DNA of 64,000 bases from Acinetobacter terrestris (GTDB lineage Bacteria; Pseudomonadota; Gammaproteobacteria; Pseudomonadales; Moraxellaceae), in contig NZ_SJNZ01000014.1 in the NCBI RefSeq assembly GCF_004331155.1, forward strand, positions 46,627-110,626, written 5' to 3'. A program made the position numbers and the translations under genes. Below the pieces are notes generated by a model, which saw only the letters and a list, made by a program, of their open reading frames with translations, was not told the origin of the DNA and did not search any database. Position 1 is the first letter of the stretch; each line of letters starts with the position of its first letter. Positions 37,055 to 46,068 of this stretch are shown in pieces.

Positions 37055-37945
37055 ATGAAGATTGCATTTATTGGTTTAGGCAACATGGGCGGCTCTATGG
37101 CGCAAAACCTGCTCAAGTCGGGCCATCAGGTGTTTGGTTATGACTTAAGTGCAGTGGCGTTGCAGCATTTTGCTGAAGCGGGCGGTGTGGTCTGCGACAG
37201 TCCGCAAGCCGCCGCGAAGCAGGCGGATATCGTGGTCAGCATGTTGCCTGCAGCCAAGCATGTCCGTGAAGTTTATCTCGGTGAACACGGTATTCTGGAG
37301 GTACTTCAAGCGGGCAGTTTGTGTATCGACAGCAGCACCATTGACCCGCAAACCATTCAGGAAGTGGCTGCAGCAGCTCAGGCCAAACAGATTCGCGTCT
37401 GTGATGCACCGGTATCAGGCGGCACTTTAGGCGCCAAAGACGGCAGCTTGACCTTTATGGTTGGCGCAGATGTCGCGACCTTTGAGGCAGTCAAACCGGT
37501 ACTCAGTTGTATGGGCAAAAATCTGGTGCATTGTGGGGATGTGGGAACAGGACAGGTGGCAAAAATCTGCAATAACCTGATTCTCGGTATTTCCATGACC
37601 GCCGTTGCAGAAGGAATGGCACTCGGTGCCAAACTGGGGATTGATCCACAGGCCTTGGCCGGGGTGATCAATAGCTCAACCGGCCGTTGCTGGAGTTCTG
37701 AAATCTATAATCCGTGGCCGGATATTTGCGAAAATGCGCCGTCATCGCGAGGTTATACCGACGGTTTTGCAGCACAGCTGATGCTCAAGGATTTGGGCCT
37801 AGCCGTAGATGCAGCGCAACAGGCTGACCAGCCGATTGTACTCGGGAGCATGGTGCAGAAACTCTATCAACAGCTTTGCCAGGAAGGTAATGCCCATCTG
37901 GACTTCTCCAGCATCATGCATCAATACACCCCCCAACCTGCTTAA
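37055..37945 (+). CDS. mmsB: 3-Hydroxyisobutyrate dehydrogenase
   Basis: A 296-residue NAD-dependent enzyme oxidising 3-hydroxyisobutyrate to methylmalonate semialdehyde, the MmsA substrate. The Rossmann motif is FIGLGNMGGSMAQNLLK at the N-terminus, DAPVSGGTLGAKDG (near 118) binds substrate, and KICNNLILG (near 171) contains the catalytic Lys. AAGGAG spaced seven bases from ATG 37055 favours it over the ATG at 37049. A hairpin follows the gene. Confidence 0.96.
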   Translation: MKIAFIGLGNMGGSMAQNLLKSGHQVFGYDLSAVALQHFAEAGGVVCDSPQAAAKQADIVVSMLPAAKHVREVYLGEHGILEVLQAGSLCIDSSTIDPQTIQEVAAAAQAKQIRVCDAPVSGGTLGAKDGSLTFMVGADVATFEAVKPVLSCMGKNLVHCGDVGTGQVAKICNNLILGISMTAVAEGMALGAKLGIDPQALAGVINSSTGRCWSSEIYNPWPDICENAPSSRGYTDGFAAQLMLKDLGLAVDAAQQADQPIVLGSMVQKLYQQLCQEGNAHLDFSSIMHQYTPQPA

Positions 37946-37960
37946 GAATTAAATCATCAT

Positions 37961-37984
37961 GATGGAGCAAGGATCTGCTCCATC
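37961..37984. terminator. Hairpin after mmsB (attenuator or mRNA-stabilising stem)
   Basis: GATGGAGCA (37961-37969) pairs exactly with TGCTCCATC (37976-37984) around six bases, but A rather than T residues follow, so it is unlikely to be a strong terminator on the plus strand. Confidence 0.4.
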
Positions 37985-38031
37985 AAAAATACCCTGTCAG
38001 TAATAACTATAAATTCAGGCTGAGGTTTACT

Positions 38032-39684
38032 ATGCTAAATTATCAAAAAACGGCTCAAGATTTTGATTTAAATACGGTTACAAGTCAGCTTTTATCCGGG
38101 TCAGCGCAGGCGGTGAATGCCTGTTATGAATGTTGTGACCGCCATGCCGATTCCGATGCCATTGCCTTGTACTGGTATGGCAAAGATGGCCGCAAAGAAC
38201 AGTATAGCTTTCGTGAGCTGAAAAAATATTCCAGCCAGTTTGCCAACTTTTTAAAATCTCAGGGAATCCGCAAAGGCGACCGGGTCTCGGGATTATTACC
38301 GCGTACCCCAGAGCTGATCATTACTATTTTAGCCATCTGGCGGATTGGTGCGGTGTACCAACCTTTATTTACCGCCTTTGGTCCCAAAGCTATCGAGCAC
38401 CGTATTCAGCTAGCGCAAAGCAAACTGGTGGTGACCGATTTGGCCAATCGGGATAAATTATCCGAGATTAGTCACTGTCCGGCCATTGTAACGGTACATG
38501 CCGAAACACAGGCCGAAGCTTATCCGCACGATCTCAGTTTCTGGACGGTGTTGAACCGCCAGGCTGAAAACTGTGAACTGGAAATGCTCAGTATGGATGA
38601 GCCATTTTTACTGATGTTCACCTCAGGCACCACTGGGCCTGCGAAACCGCTCAAAGTTGCACTCAAAGCACTGATTGCTTTTGGCGGCTATATGCAAAAT
38701 GCCATCGGTCTAAGCCCTGAAGATGCGTTCTGGAATATTGCCGATCCGGGTTGGGCCTATGGCTTGTACTACGGTATTACAGGACCCTTGCTGCTCGGGC
38801 ATTCCACCTTGTTTTATGAAGGGGGTTTCAATGCCGAAAGTGTCTGCGAAATCGTCAAGGAATATGGCATCACCAATCTTGCCGGTGCACCGACTGCCTA
38901 CCGCATGCTGATGGCAGCAGACCCTGCGCAAATGGCGCAACTGCGCGGTAAACTGCGTGTGGTCAGCAGTGCCGGAGAACCCTTGAATCCGGAAGTGATC
39001 CGCTGGTTTAAAGAAGCCCTTGATGTATCGATTTATGACCATTATGGCCAAACCGAAGTTGGCATGGTGGTGTGTAATCATCATGCCCTGGAGCATCCGG
39101 TTCATGCGGGTTCAGCAGGCTTTGCCAGTCCAGGTTATCGAATTGCAGTCGTCGATGAACAAGGTCAGGAACTCGCTGCTGACACCCCGGGAATCTTGGC
39201 GATCGATATCAGCCAGTCCCCAATGATGTGGTTTTCCGGCTATGAAGAAAGCCGCAAATCGCCCTTTGTCGGACATTACTATTTAACCGGTGATACTGCA
39301 GAAATTCATGCCGATGGCAGTATGAGTTTTGTGGGTCGTAGTGATGATGTGATTACCACCTCTGGTTATCGGGTCGGTCCATTTGATGTGGAAAGTGCCT
39401 TGCTGGAACACGATGCCGTCATTGAAGCCGCGGTCATTGGCGTACCTGATCTGGAACGTACCGAAATCATTAAAGCTTTCGTGATTCTGGCCCATCATTC
39501 TAAAGCGACTGCTGAGCTGCAAGAAGAATTGGGGCAGTTCGTGAAAAAACGTCTGTCTGCACATGCCTATCCACGCCTGATTGAATTCGTTACTGAACTG
39601 CCAAAAACCCCGAGCGGCAAAATTCAGCGCTTCTTATTGCGTAATCAGGAAATCAACAAGCAGCAGCAAACGAAGACTGCATAA
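38032..39684 (+). CDS. AMP-dependent acyl-CoA synthetase
   Basis: A 550-residue adenylating ligase activating a carboxylic acid to its CoA thioester. Motifs in order are MFTSGTTGPAKP (near 196), IYDHYGQTEVG (near 337), YLTGDTA and the catalytic lysine in TPSGKIQRFLL near 531. It is closest in type to medium-chain or acetyl/propionyl-CoA synthetases. In this operon isobutyrate, propionate or another branched short acid is the likely substrate, feeding the dehydrogenase downstream. It starts 86 bp after mmsB, past the hairpin. Confidence 0.88.
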   Translation: MLNYQKTAQDFDLNTVTSQLLSGSAQAVNACYECCDRHADSDAIALYWYGKDGRKEQYSFRELKKYSSQFANFLKSQGIRKGDRVSGLLPRTPELIITILAIWRIGAVYQPLFTAFGPKAIEHRIQLAQSKLVVTDLANRDKLSEISHCPAIVTVHAETQAEAYPHDLSFWTVLNRQAENCELEMLSMDEPFLLMFTSGTTGPAKPLKVALKALIAFGGYMQNAIGLSPEDAFWNIADPGWAYGLYYGITGPLLLGHSTLFYEGGFNAESVCEIVKEYGITNLAGAPTAYRMLMAADPAQMAQLRGKLRVVSSAGEPLNPEVIRWFKEALDVSIYDHYGQTEVGMVVCNHHALEHPVHAGSAGFASPGYRIAVVDEQGQELAADTPGILAIDISQSPMMWFSGYEESRKSPFVGHYYLTGDTAEIHADGSMSFVGRSDDVITTSGYRVGPFDVESALLEHDAVIEAAVIGVPDLERTEIIKAFVILAHHSKATAELQEELGQFVKKRLSAHAYPRLIEFVTELPKTPSGKIQRFLLRNQEINKQQQTKTA

Positions 39685-39743
39685 CCAGCCCAAGCCACCA
39701 GATTGAATAAAAGATCGAATTAAAGAGATTGAAGGAAGAATCG

Positions 39744-40871
39744 ATGCAATTTACGGAAGAACAACAACTGATTCAGGATATGGCAAAGAGCTTTGCCCAG
39801 GAACAGATTAAACCGCATGCCGGTGAGTGGGATCAAAAAGGCATATTCCCCAAAGATGCCTTGGCTCAAATGGGAGAATTGGGTTTTCTGGGCATGCTGA
39901 TTCCGGAAGAATGGGGCGGTTCGGGTACCGGTACGCTGGCTTATGTGCTGGCTTTAGAAGAAGTGGCGGCTGCCGATGGAGCCACCTCTGCGATTATGAG
40001 CGTACACAACTCGGTCGGTTGTGTACCGATTCTCAAGTTTGGTACGGAACAGCAAAAGCAGCAATTTTTAAAGCCTTTGGCTCGAGGTGAAATGATTGGT
40101 GCTTTTGCCTTAACCGAACCGCATACCGGCTCGGATGCGGCTGCGATTAAAACCCGTGCGGTCAAGGACGGCGATCACTACATCATTAATGGTGCCAAAC
40201 AGTTTATTACCTCTGGGCATAATGCCGGGATGATTATTGTTTTTGCCGTGACCGATCCAAGCGCGGGTAAAAAGGGCATGAGCGCATTTTTAATCCCGCG
40301 TGATACTCCAGGTTATGAAGTGATCCGGGTAGAAGAAAAACTCGGCCTGCATGCTTCAGATACCTGTCAGATTGCCTTAACCGATGTCCGCATTCATGAA
40401 AGTTTAAGACTCGGTGCTGAAGGTGAAGGCCTGAAAATTGCCCTGGCCAATCTGGAAGGTGGACGCATTGGTATTGCCGCACAAGCGGTGGGTTTGGCCC
40501 GTGCCGCTTTAGAAGAAGCCACCAAATATGCACATGATCGGGTGGCTTTTGGCAAACCGATTTTTGAGCAGCAGGCGATTTCTTTCAGGCTTGCCAGCAT
40601 GGCCACCGAAATTGAAGCAGCACGACAACTGGTCCATTTTGCCGCACGTAAAAAGGAAGCCGGTGAAGCCTGTTTAACCGAAGCCTCCATGGCCAAGCTA
40701 TTTGCTTCGGAAATGACAGAACGTGTCTGTTCCAAAGCGCTGCAGATTTTTGGCGGCTACGGTTATCTCAAAGATTTCCCGATTGAACGGATTTATCGCG
40801 ATGCGCGTATTTGTCAGATTTATGAAGGCACCAGCGATATTCAGCGCCTGGTAATTGCACGCAGTTTATAA
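39744..40871 (+). CDS. Acyl-CoA dehydrogenase (probably isobutyryl-CoA dehydrogenase)
   Basis: A 375-residue FAD enzyme. [18 protein letters not shown] (near 126) and VFAVTD frame the FAD/substrate site, [16 protein letters not shown] (near 239) is conserved, and the catalytic glutamate is in [17 protein letters not shown] at the C-terminus. Context with mmsA/mmsB favours isobutyryl-CoA or short-branched-chain substrates. AAGGAAG before ATG 39744 selects that start over the ATG five codons earlier. Confidence 0.9.
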   Translation: MQFTEEQQLIQDMAKSFAQEQIKPHAGEWDQKGIFPKDALAQMGELGFLGMLIPEEWGGSGTGTLAYVLALEEVAAADGATSAIMSVHNSVGCVPILKFGTEQQKQQFLKPLARGEMIGAFALTEPHTGSDAAAIKTRAVKDGDHYIINGAKQFITSGHNAGMIIVFAVTDPSAGKKGMSAFLIPRDTPGYEVIRVEEKLGLHASDTCQIALTDVRIHESLRLGAEGEGLKIALANLEGGRIGIAAQAVGLARAALEEATKYAHDRVAFGKPIFEQQAISFRLASMATEIEAARQLVHFAARKKEAGEACLTEASMAKLFASEMTERVCSKALQIFGGYGYLKDFPIERIYRDARICQIYEGTSDIQRLVIARSL

Positions 40872-40890
40872 TTTTAAAGGGATTTTTATC

Positions 40891-41664
40891 ATGCAATGGC
40901 AAACGATTTTATTGGAACAGCGTAACGGTGTCGGACTGATTACCTTAAACCGTCCGCAAGCGTTAAATGCACTGAATAACCAGCTGATTGTTGAAGTCAA
41001 TCAGGCCCTTGATCAGCTGGAAAAAGACCCGAAGATTGGCTGTATTGTCATCACCGGTTCAGAAAAAGCCTTTGCTGCCGGGGCCGATATTAAAGAAATG
41101 GCGGACCTAAACTTTCCGCAAATTTATCTGGATGATTTTTTCAGTCTGGCCGACCGGATTGCACAGCGCCGTAAACCTTTAATTGCAGCGGTGAGTGGCT
41201 ATGCCTTAGGCGGTGGTTGTGAACTGGCGCTGATGTGCGACTTTATTTACTGTGCCGATAATGCAAAATTTGGCTTGCCTGAAGTCACCTTAGGCGTATT
41301 ACCCGGCATTGGTGGAACCCAGCGTTTAACTTTGGCGATTGGTAAAGCCAAAGCCATGGAAATGTGCCTGACCGCACGGCAGATGGGTGCACAGGAAGCC
41401 GAGCAAAGTGGCTTGGTGGCACGGGTATTTGCCAAAGAAGAGTTACTGGAACAGACCTTGCAAGCCGCAGAAAAGATTGCCGAAAAATCACTGACCGCGG
41501 TGATGATGATTAAAGAGTCGATTAACCGGGCCTTTGAAGTCAGTCTGGCCGAGGGACTGCGTTTTGAACGACGGGTCTTCCATTCTATTTTTGCCGGTTC
41601 TGATCAGAAAGAAGGCATGCAGGCCTTTGTCGAAAAACGCCCGGCCAAATTTACCCATCAATAA
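40891..41664 (+). CDS. Enoyl-CoA hydratase
   Basis: A 257-residue crotonase-fold enzyme that hydrates methacrylyl-CoA or crotonyl-CoA. The oxyanion-hole segments are [12 protein letters not shown] (near 61) and [17 protein letters not shown] (near 101), and [18 protein letters not shown] carries the catalytic glutamates. AAAGGG precedes ATG 40891; the upstream ATG at 40855 lies inside the acyl-CoA dehydrogenase gene. It supplies the hydration step between the dehydrogenase and the hydrolase that follows. Confidence 0.92.
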   Translation: MQWQTILLEQRNGVGLITLNRPQALNALNNQLIVEVNQALDQLEKDPKIGCIVITGSEKAFAAGADIKEMADLNFPQIYLDDFFSLADRIAQRRKPLIAAVSGYALGGGCELALMCDFIYCADNAKFGLPEVTLGVLPGIGGTQRLTLAIGKAKAMEMCLTARQMGAQEAEQSGLVARVFAKEELLEQTLQAAEKIAEKSLTAVMMIKESINRAFEVSLAEGLRFERRVFHSIFAGSDQKEGMQAFVEKRPAKFTHQ

Positions 41665-41698
41665 AACTCAAACAGCAAACTCAAACAGGAAAATAATA

Positions 41699-42766
41699 AT
41701 GAGTATTGAAAATAATTTAGCCATTCGCGTACAGGGCAGTCTGGGCATTATTAGCCTGGACCGTATCCAGCATTTAAATGCCTTAACCCTGCCGATGATC
41801 CAGGGCATTCAGGCACAATTAGATCAGTGGCGTCATGACCCAAAGGTGCACGCCATCCTGATCAATTCCAACAGCCCAAAAGCTTTCTGTGCTGGGGGAG
41901 ATATTCGCTATCTGTATGACAGTTATCAAGCGGGAAATACCCAATATCAGGATTTTTTTGCCACTGAATATACGATGCTGAGTACGCTACGCAACTTCCC
42001 TAAGGCCGTCATTGTGTTGATGGATGGTTATGTGCTGGGTGGCGGCTTTGGCTTGGCTCAAGCCTGCCATATCAAGGTGAGCAGTGAAAAATCCCGTTTT
42101 GCCATGCCAGAAACAGTGATTGGTTTTTTCCCCGATGTGGGAGCGACCCATTTTCTGTCCAGACACGATGAAATCGGGGTTTATCTGGCGCTAACCGGTG
42201 ATCAAATCAGTAGCAGTGATGCGCTGCATTTGGATCTGGTCGATTACCATGTCCCAAGTGAACGCTTTGCTGAATTACAGGCTACCTTCATTGCTGCACC
42301 TGCTTTGAACCCGACTGAAATCAGAAAAATTATCAGTACGTTCATTACCGATCCTGCAGAAAGTGAGTTACAAAAACGTGCAGACCTGATTAATCAGCAT
42401 TTTGCCTATCAAAATCTCGATGAAATTGAACACAGTCTGACCTATGAAAAGGGCAGTACAGATCAGGCCTGGGCAGATAAAACCTTGACCACCTTGCAAC
42501 AACGTCCTGTCATGGCAAAAAAGACCAGTTTGAAGTTACAGCAGGTCGGGCAGAATCTGTCGCTGGAAAAATGCATGCAGTTAGAACGAGATTTACAGGA
42601 TATCTGGTTAGAGCAGGGGGATTTTATCGAAGGTGTGCGAGCGCTCATTATTGATAAAGACAAGAATCCGCAGTGGCAAACTGACAATTCAAAATTTGAA
42701 AAAACCCTGGAGAAAATCTGGCCAGTATGGACTAAACAGCATATAGATTCGCTTTGTTATAAATAA
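41699..42766 (+). CDS. 3-Hydroxyisobutyryl-CoA hydrolase
   Basis: A 355-residue crotonase-superfamily hydrolase freeing 3-hydroxyisobutyrate for MmsB. The HIBCH signatures are AFCAGGDIRYLYDS (near 63), MDGYVLGGGFGLAQACH (near 108) and MPETVIGFFPDVGATHFLSR (near 136). The longer C-terminus with SLKLQQVGQNLSLEKCM distinguishes it from plain enoyl-CoA hydratases. The start at 41699 has ACAGGAAA upstream. It and the preceding gene are tandem relatives in one operon. Confidence 0.93.
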   Translation: MSIENNLAIRVQGSLGIISLDRIQHLNALTLPMIQGIQAQLDQWRHDPKVHAILINSNSPKAFCAGGDIRYLYDSYQAGNTQYQDFFATEYTMLSTLRNFPKAVIVLMDGYVLGGGFGLAQACHIKVSSEKSRFAMPETVIGFFPDVGATHFLSRHDEIGVYLALTGDQISSSDALHLDLVDYHVPSERFAELQATFIAAPALNPTEIRKIISTFITDPAESELQKRADLINQHFAYQNLDEIEHSLTYEKGSTDQAWADKTLTTLQQRPVMAKKTSLKLQQVGQNLSLEKCMQLERDLQDIWLEQGDFIEGVRALIIDKDKNPQWQTDNSKFEKTLEKIWPVWTKQHIDSLCYK

Positions 42767-42812
42767 CGAAGATGGTCACGGACGACACGGTTAAAAAATA
42801 CAAGAGGGATAT

Positions 42813-44165
42813 ATGGAACCCGTACAAGAATCACAAGCTCAAGCTAAAAAGTCTTCGCACCGGCTAGCGGGTGTCTCCAGCATGGTGGGCACCACCATTG
42901 AATGGTACGATTTTTTTATTTACGGTGCAGCTGCCGCATTAATTTTCAATAAACTTTTTTTTCCTAACCTCGATCCCTTGATGGGGGTCATGGCCGCATT
43001 TGCCACTTATGCTGTCGGATTTATTGGTCGGCCTTTGGGCGGCATTGTCTTTGGTCATTTTGGAGACAAAATCGGCCGTAAAGCAATGTTATTGACGACG
43101 CTCATTATGATGGGTATTCCTACCGTTCTGATTGGTCTATTGCCGACCTATGAAAGCATTGGCTATTGGGCGACGGTATGCCTTGTGATACTGCGCTTTA
43201 TCCAAGGTATGGCAATGGGAGGAGAATGGGGCGGCGCCGTTCTGATGGCAGTCGAACATGCACCCGAAGGAGGCAAAGGCTTTTGGGGCAGTTTACCTCA
43301 GGCAAGTGCCGGTGGCGGACTCATGCTTGCATCGATCGCACTGGGTCTGGTGTCCATGTTGCCAGAAGCCAGCCTATTTAGCTGGGGATGGAGAATTCCA
43401 TTCCTTGCCAGTATCGTACTGTTAGGCGTTGGCTGGTATATACGAGTCAAAGTACCCGAATCCCCAGATTTTGAAAAAGTTAAAGACCAGGCACAAGAAA
43501 TTAAAGTACCGGCTTTACAAGTTTTCAAAAATCATCCCCGGGAGCTGATAACGATTATTTTTGCTCGTGCAGCTGAGAATGCATGGTTTTATATTGCTTC
43601 AACCTTCGCACTCGCCTATACCACGACAAAACTCGGTATTCCCCGTCAAGACATCCTTTTCGCAACGATTTGTGGGGGTGGCCTGATTATGATTATGACG
43701 CCTTTATTTGGACACCTCTCAGATAAGGTCGGTCAGAGAAACATGTTCATGTTTGGTCTGGTGGTGCTTTTATTTTATTGTTATCCATTTTTCAGCATGT
43801 TGGATACCAAAGACCCTCTATTGGTCTGGACTGCAATCGTATTGGGCATTGGTGTGGTCTTCCCACTGATGTATGCACCACAATCACAGTTGTTTGCGCG
43901 ACAATTCCCGACTGAAATTAGATATAGCGGTATTTCGATTTCTGTGCAGTTTGCCGGAGTCATTGGTGGAGGCTTAGCTCCGCTGATTGCAACTAAACTT
44001 TTAAGTGTGGGTGAGGGCAGCCCGCATTTGATTATTAACTACATCATGGGCATGGCGATCTTTGCAATCTTCTGTACATTCTTTATGAAGGGTGACCAGT
44101 TCAATCGTCATCCCTCAAAGGTAATGCTAAAAAATGCAGCGGAATCGGATTTATCCAGTTCCTAA
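42813..44165 (+). CDS. MFS metabolite:proton symporter (MHS family)
   Basis: A 450-residue, 12-helix permease. GTTIEWYDFFIYG (near 27) and RPLGGIVFGHFGDKIGRKAMLL (near 72) are signatures of the metabolite:H+ symporter family that includes ShiA, ProP and KgtP. GMAMGGEWGGAVLMAVE carries the family's conserved acidic residues. Lying last in the valine operon, it probably imports a branched or short carboxylic acid used by the pathway. The substrate is not determinable from sequence. Confidence 0.9.
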   Translation: MEPVQESQAQAKKSSHRLAGVSSMVGTTIEWYDFFIYGAAAALIFNKLFFPNLDPLMGVMAAFATYAVGFIGRPLGGIVFGHFGDKIGRKAMLLTTLIMMGIPTVLIGLLPTYESIGYWATVCLVILRFIQGMAMGGEWGGAVLMAVEHAPEGGKGFWGSLPQASAGGGLMLASIALGLVSMLPEASLFSWGWRIPFLASIVLLGVGWYIRVKVPESPDFEKVKDQAQEIKVPALQVFKNHPRELITIIFARAAENAWFYIASTFALAYTTTKLGIPRQDILFATICGGGLIMIMTPLFGHLSDKVGQRNMFMFGLVVLLFYCYPFFSMLDTKDPLLVWTAIVLGIGVVFPLMYAPQSQLFARQFPTEIRYSGISISVQFAGVIGGGLAPLIATKLLSVGEGSPHLIINYIMGMAIFAIFCTFFMKGDQFNRHPSKVMLKNAAESDLSSS

Positions 44166-44628
44166 TCGGCATGAACCATCATCAACCCATTAAAAAAATG
44201 GGGAATGACAGGTTTATATTGAGCGAAATTTAGCGACTCGGCTCAACTGGAATTTTAAGCAATTTAGTCCCGGTTGGGCAGCGGCCGTTTAAGTACAGGC
44301 TTTAATAGGTCAGTTAGATTGCACGTGGAGAAAACCTGACAGGCTTTATTAAAAGCAGCCTTTATTAAAATGCAATTCCACGCAAAGGCTTAAAGGCTCC
44401 CAAACAATCAAAAAATATCCTTTTATTAGAAAAGTTTTGTAGTCAGGCTTATTAACAATCTCCGAGCTTGATCATCGATTCCGCATCATCATCTGCCAAT
44501 TATTCATCTTTATTTCATTACTATTATGTAGCAGTGGTTCTATTTTAGTGCTGATCGAATAAAAACAACGCAGCATTTAATTATTAATATCTAAAATAAA
44601 CATAGGTTTAAGCTTAAATAATGACAAC
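44166..44628. other. Spacer between the valine operon and urtA
   Basis: A CCCATT/AATGGG hairpin (44186-44202) without T-run follows the MFS gene. Two direct CTTTATTAAAA repeats lie at about 44344 and 44360. No gene or RNA is evident; the last 70 bases are AT-rich promoter-like sequence. Confidence 0.35.
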
Positions 44629-44643
44629 TGGCACATTATTTGA
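44629..44643 (+). promoter_or_regulatory. Weak sigma-54-like element before urtA
   Basis: TGGCAC, five bases, then TTGA (44629-44643) matches the -24 half perfectly, but the invariant -12 GC reads GA. It lies 53 bp before the urtA ATG. On its own it would be dismissed; it gains weight from the better site before ureE. Confidence 0.35.
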
Positions 44644-44695
44644 ATAACTCAATCTGACTTTACAAGAAAATGCCTTAAAAAGGGTCGGAGAATAA

Positions 44696-45982
44696 ATGAT
44701 GATGCAACAAAAATTGATTTCTAAAAGTTTATTTACTGCTGCATTGCTGGCAAGCATTACGCTTGCAGGATGCTCAAAGCCAGCTGAAAAAAGTGAAGCC
44801 ACCCAGCCTGAAACGAAAGCAGCTGCTCCAAGTGGCGATACGATCAAAGTGGGTATTTTACATTCTCTTTCAGGCACGATGGCAATTTCTGAAACCTCAT
44901 TAAAAGATACCGCTTTAATGGCGATCAATGAAATTAATGCAAATGGGGGAGTATTGGGTAAAAAACTGGAAGCTGTCGTGGTCGACCCGGCTTCCGATTG
45001 GCCTTTATTTGCAGAACGTGCACGTCAGTTAATTACTCAAGATAAGGTGGCGGTGATTTTTGGTGCCTGGACTTCAGTATCGCGTAAATCTGTGCTGCCC
45101 GTAGTTGAAGAGCTGAATGGCTTAATGTTCTATCCGGTTCAATATGAAGGACAGGAACAATCCAAAAATATTTTCTACACCGGTGCTGCACCCAACCAGC
45201 AAGCGATTCCCGCAGTTGAATATCTCATGAGTGAAGAGGGCGGTAACGCCAAGCGTTTTGTATTGTTGGGCACAGACTATGTCTATCCACGGACCACCAA
45301 CAAAATCCTGCGTGCATTCTTAAAATCTAAAGGTATTGCTGAAAGCGATATTATGGAAGAGTACACACCTTTTGGTCACAGTAATTATCAAACCATTGTG
45401 GGGAATGTAAAGAAATTTGCTGCCGGTAAAAAGACTGCGGTTATTTCAACCATCAATGGCGATTCCAACGTACCGTTCTACCGTGAATTGGGTAACCAGG
45501 GCATAAAAGCGTCGGATATTCCGGTTATGGCGTTTTCAGTGGGTGAGGAAGAGCTTCGCGGCATTGATACCAAGCCGCTGGTGGGACACTTGGCAGCCTG
45601 GAACTATTTCATGACCGTGAAAAATCCGGCCAATACTCAATTTACTGATAAATATAAAAAATTTGCAGTGGAGTATAAATTGCCCAATGCAGCCAAGGTG
45701 GTCACCAATGATCCTATGGAAGCAACTTATGTCGGCATTAACATGTGGAAGCAAGCGGTAGAAAAAGCGGGCTCCACAGAGGTCGATAAAGTACGTGAAG
45801 CAATGGCGGGGCAAACTTTTGCAGCTCCATCGGGTTATACCTTGAAAATGGATGAAATCAACCATCATTTACATAAGCCGGTCATGATTGGCGAGATTCG
45901 TGGCGATGGTCAGTTTGATATTGTGTACAAAACCCCGAGTGCTATAAAAGCGGAGCCATGGAGCCCGTATATTCCTAAATAA
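44696..45982 (+). CDS. urtA: Urea ABC transporter substrate-binding lipoprotein
   Basis: A 428-residue periplasmic urea receptor of the UrtA/AmiC-like family. The signal peptide ends in the lipobox LAGC (Cys26), followed by a Glu/Lys/Pro-rich linker. The mature fold starts IKVGILHSLSGTMAISE (about 50). FGAWTSVSRKSVLPVVE and LNGLMFYPVQYEGQEQS form the ligand cleft, and LGTDYVYPRTTN is characteristic of UrtA. Three consecutive in-frame ATGs occur at 44696-44704; GGAG upstream fits the first. A terminator separates it from urtB. Confidence 0.95.
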   Translation: MMMQQKLISKSLFTAALLASITLAGCSKPAEKSEATQPETKAAAPSGDTIKVGILHSLSGTMAISETSLKDTALMAINEINANGGVLGKKLEAVVVDPASDWPLFAERARQLITQDKVAVIFGAWTSVSRKSVLPVVEELNGLMFYPVQYEGQEQSKNIFYTGAAPNQQAIPAVEYLMSEEGGNAKRFVLLGTDYVYPRTTNKILRAFLKSKGIAESDIMEEYTPFGHSNYQTIVGNVKKFAAGKKTAVISTINGDSNVPFYRELGNQGIKASDIPVMAFSVGEEELRGIDTKPLVGHLAAWNYFMTVKNPANTQFTDKYKKFAVEYKLPNAAKVVTNDPMEATYVGINMWKQAVEKAGSTEVDKVREAMAGQTFAAPSGYTLKMDEINHHLHKPVMIGEIRGDGQFDIVYKTPSAIKAEPWSPYIPK

Positions 45983-45990
45983 GTTTTCCC

Positions 45991-46022
45991 AAAGCCTGTT
46001 GCATCTGCAGCAGGCTTTTTTG
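45991..46022 (+). terminator. Intra-operon terminator/attenuator between urtA and urtB
   Basis: AGCCTGTTGC (45993-46002) pairs with GCAGCAGGCT (46007-46016) with one G-T pair, followed by six T residues. Partial read-through would yield more UrtA than membrane components, common for ABC binding proteins. Confidence 0.85.
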
Positions 46023-46068
46023 ATTTATTTTTCCCTCATGGAAATAACACTTAATAGGGAGGTTTAGC

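Noticed and set aside
44186..44202. Hairpin CCCATT/AATGGG as terminator of the valine operon
   Set aside because: No T-run follows and the stem is short; a terminator function is not supported.
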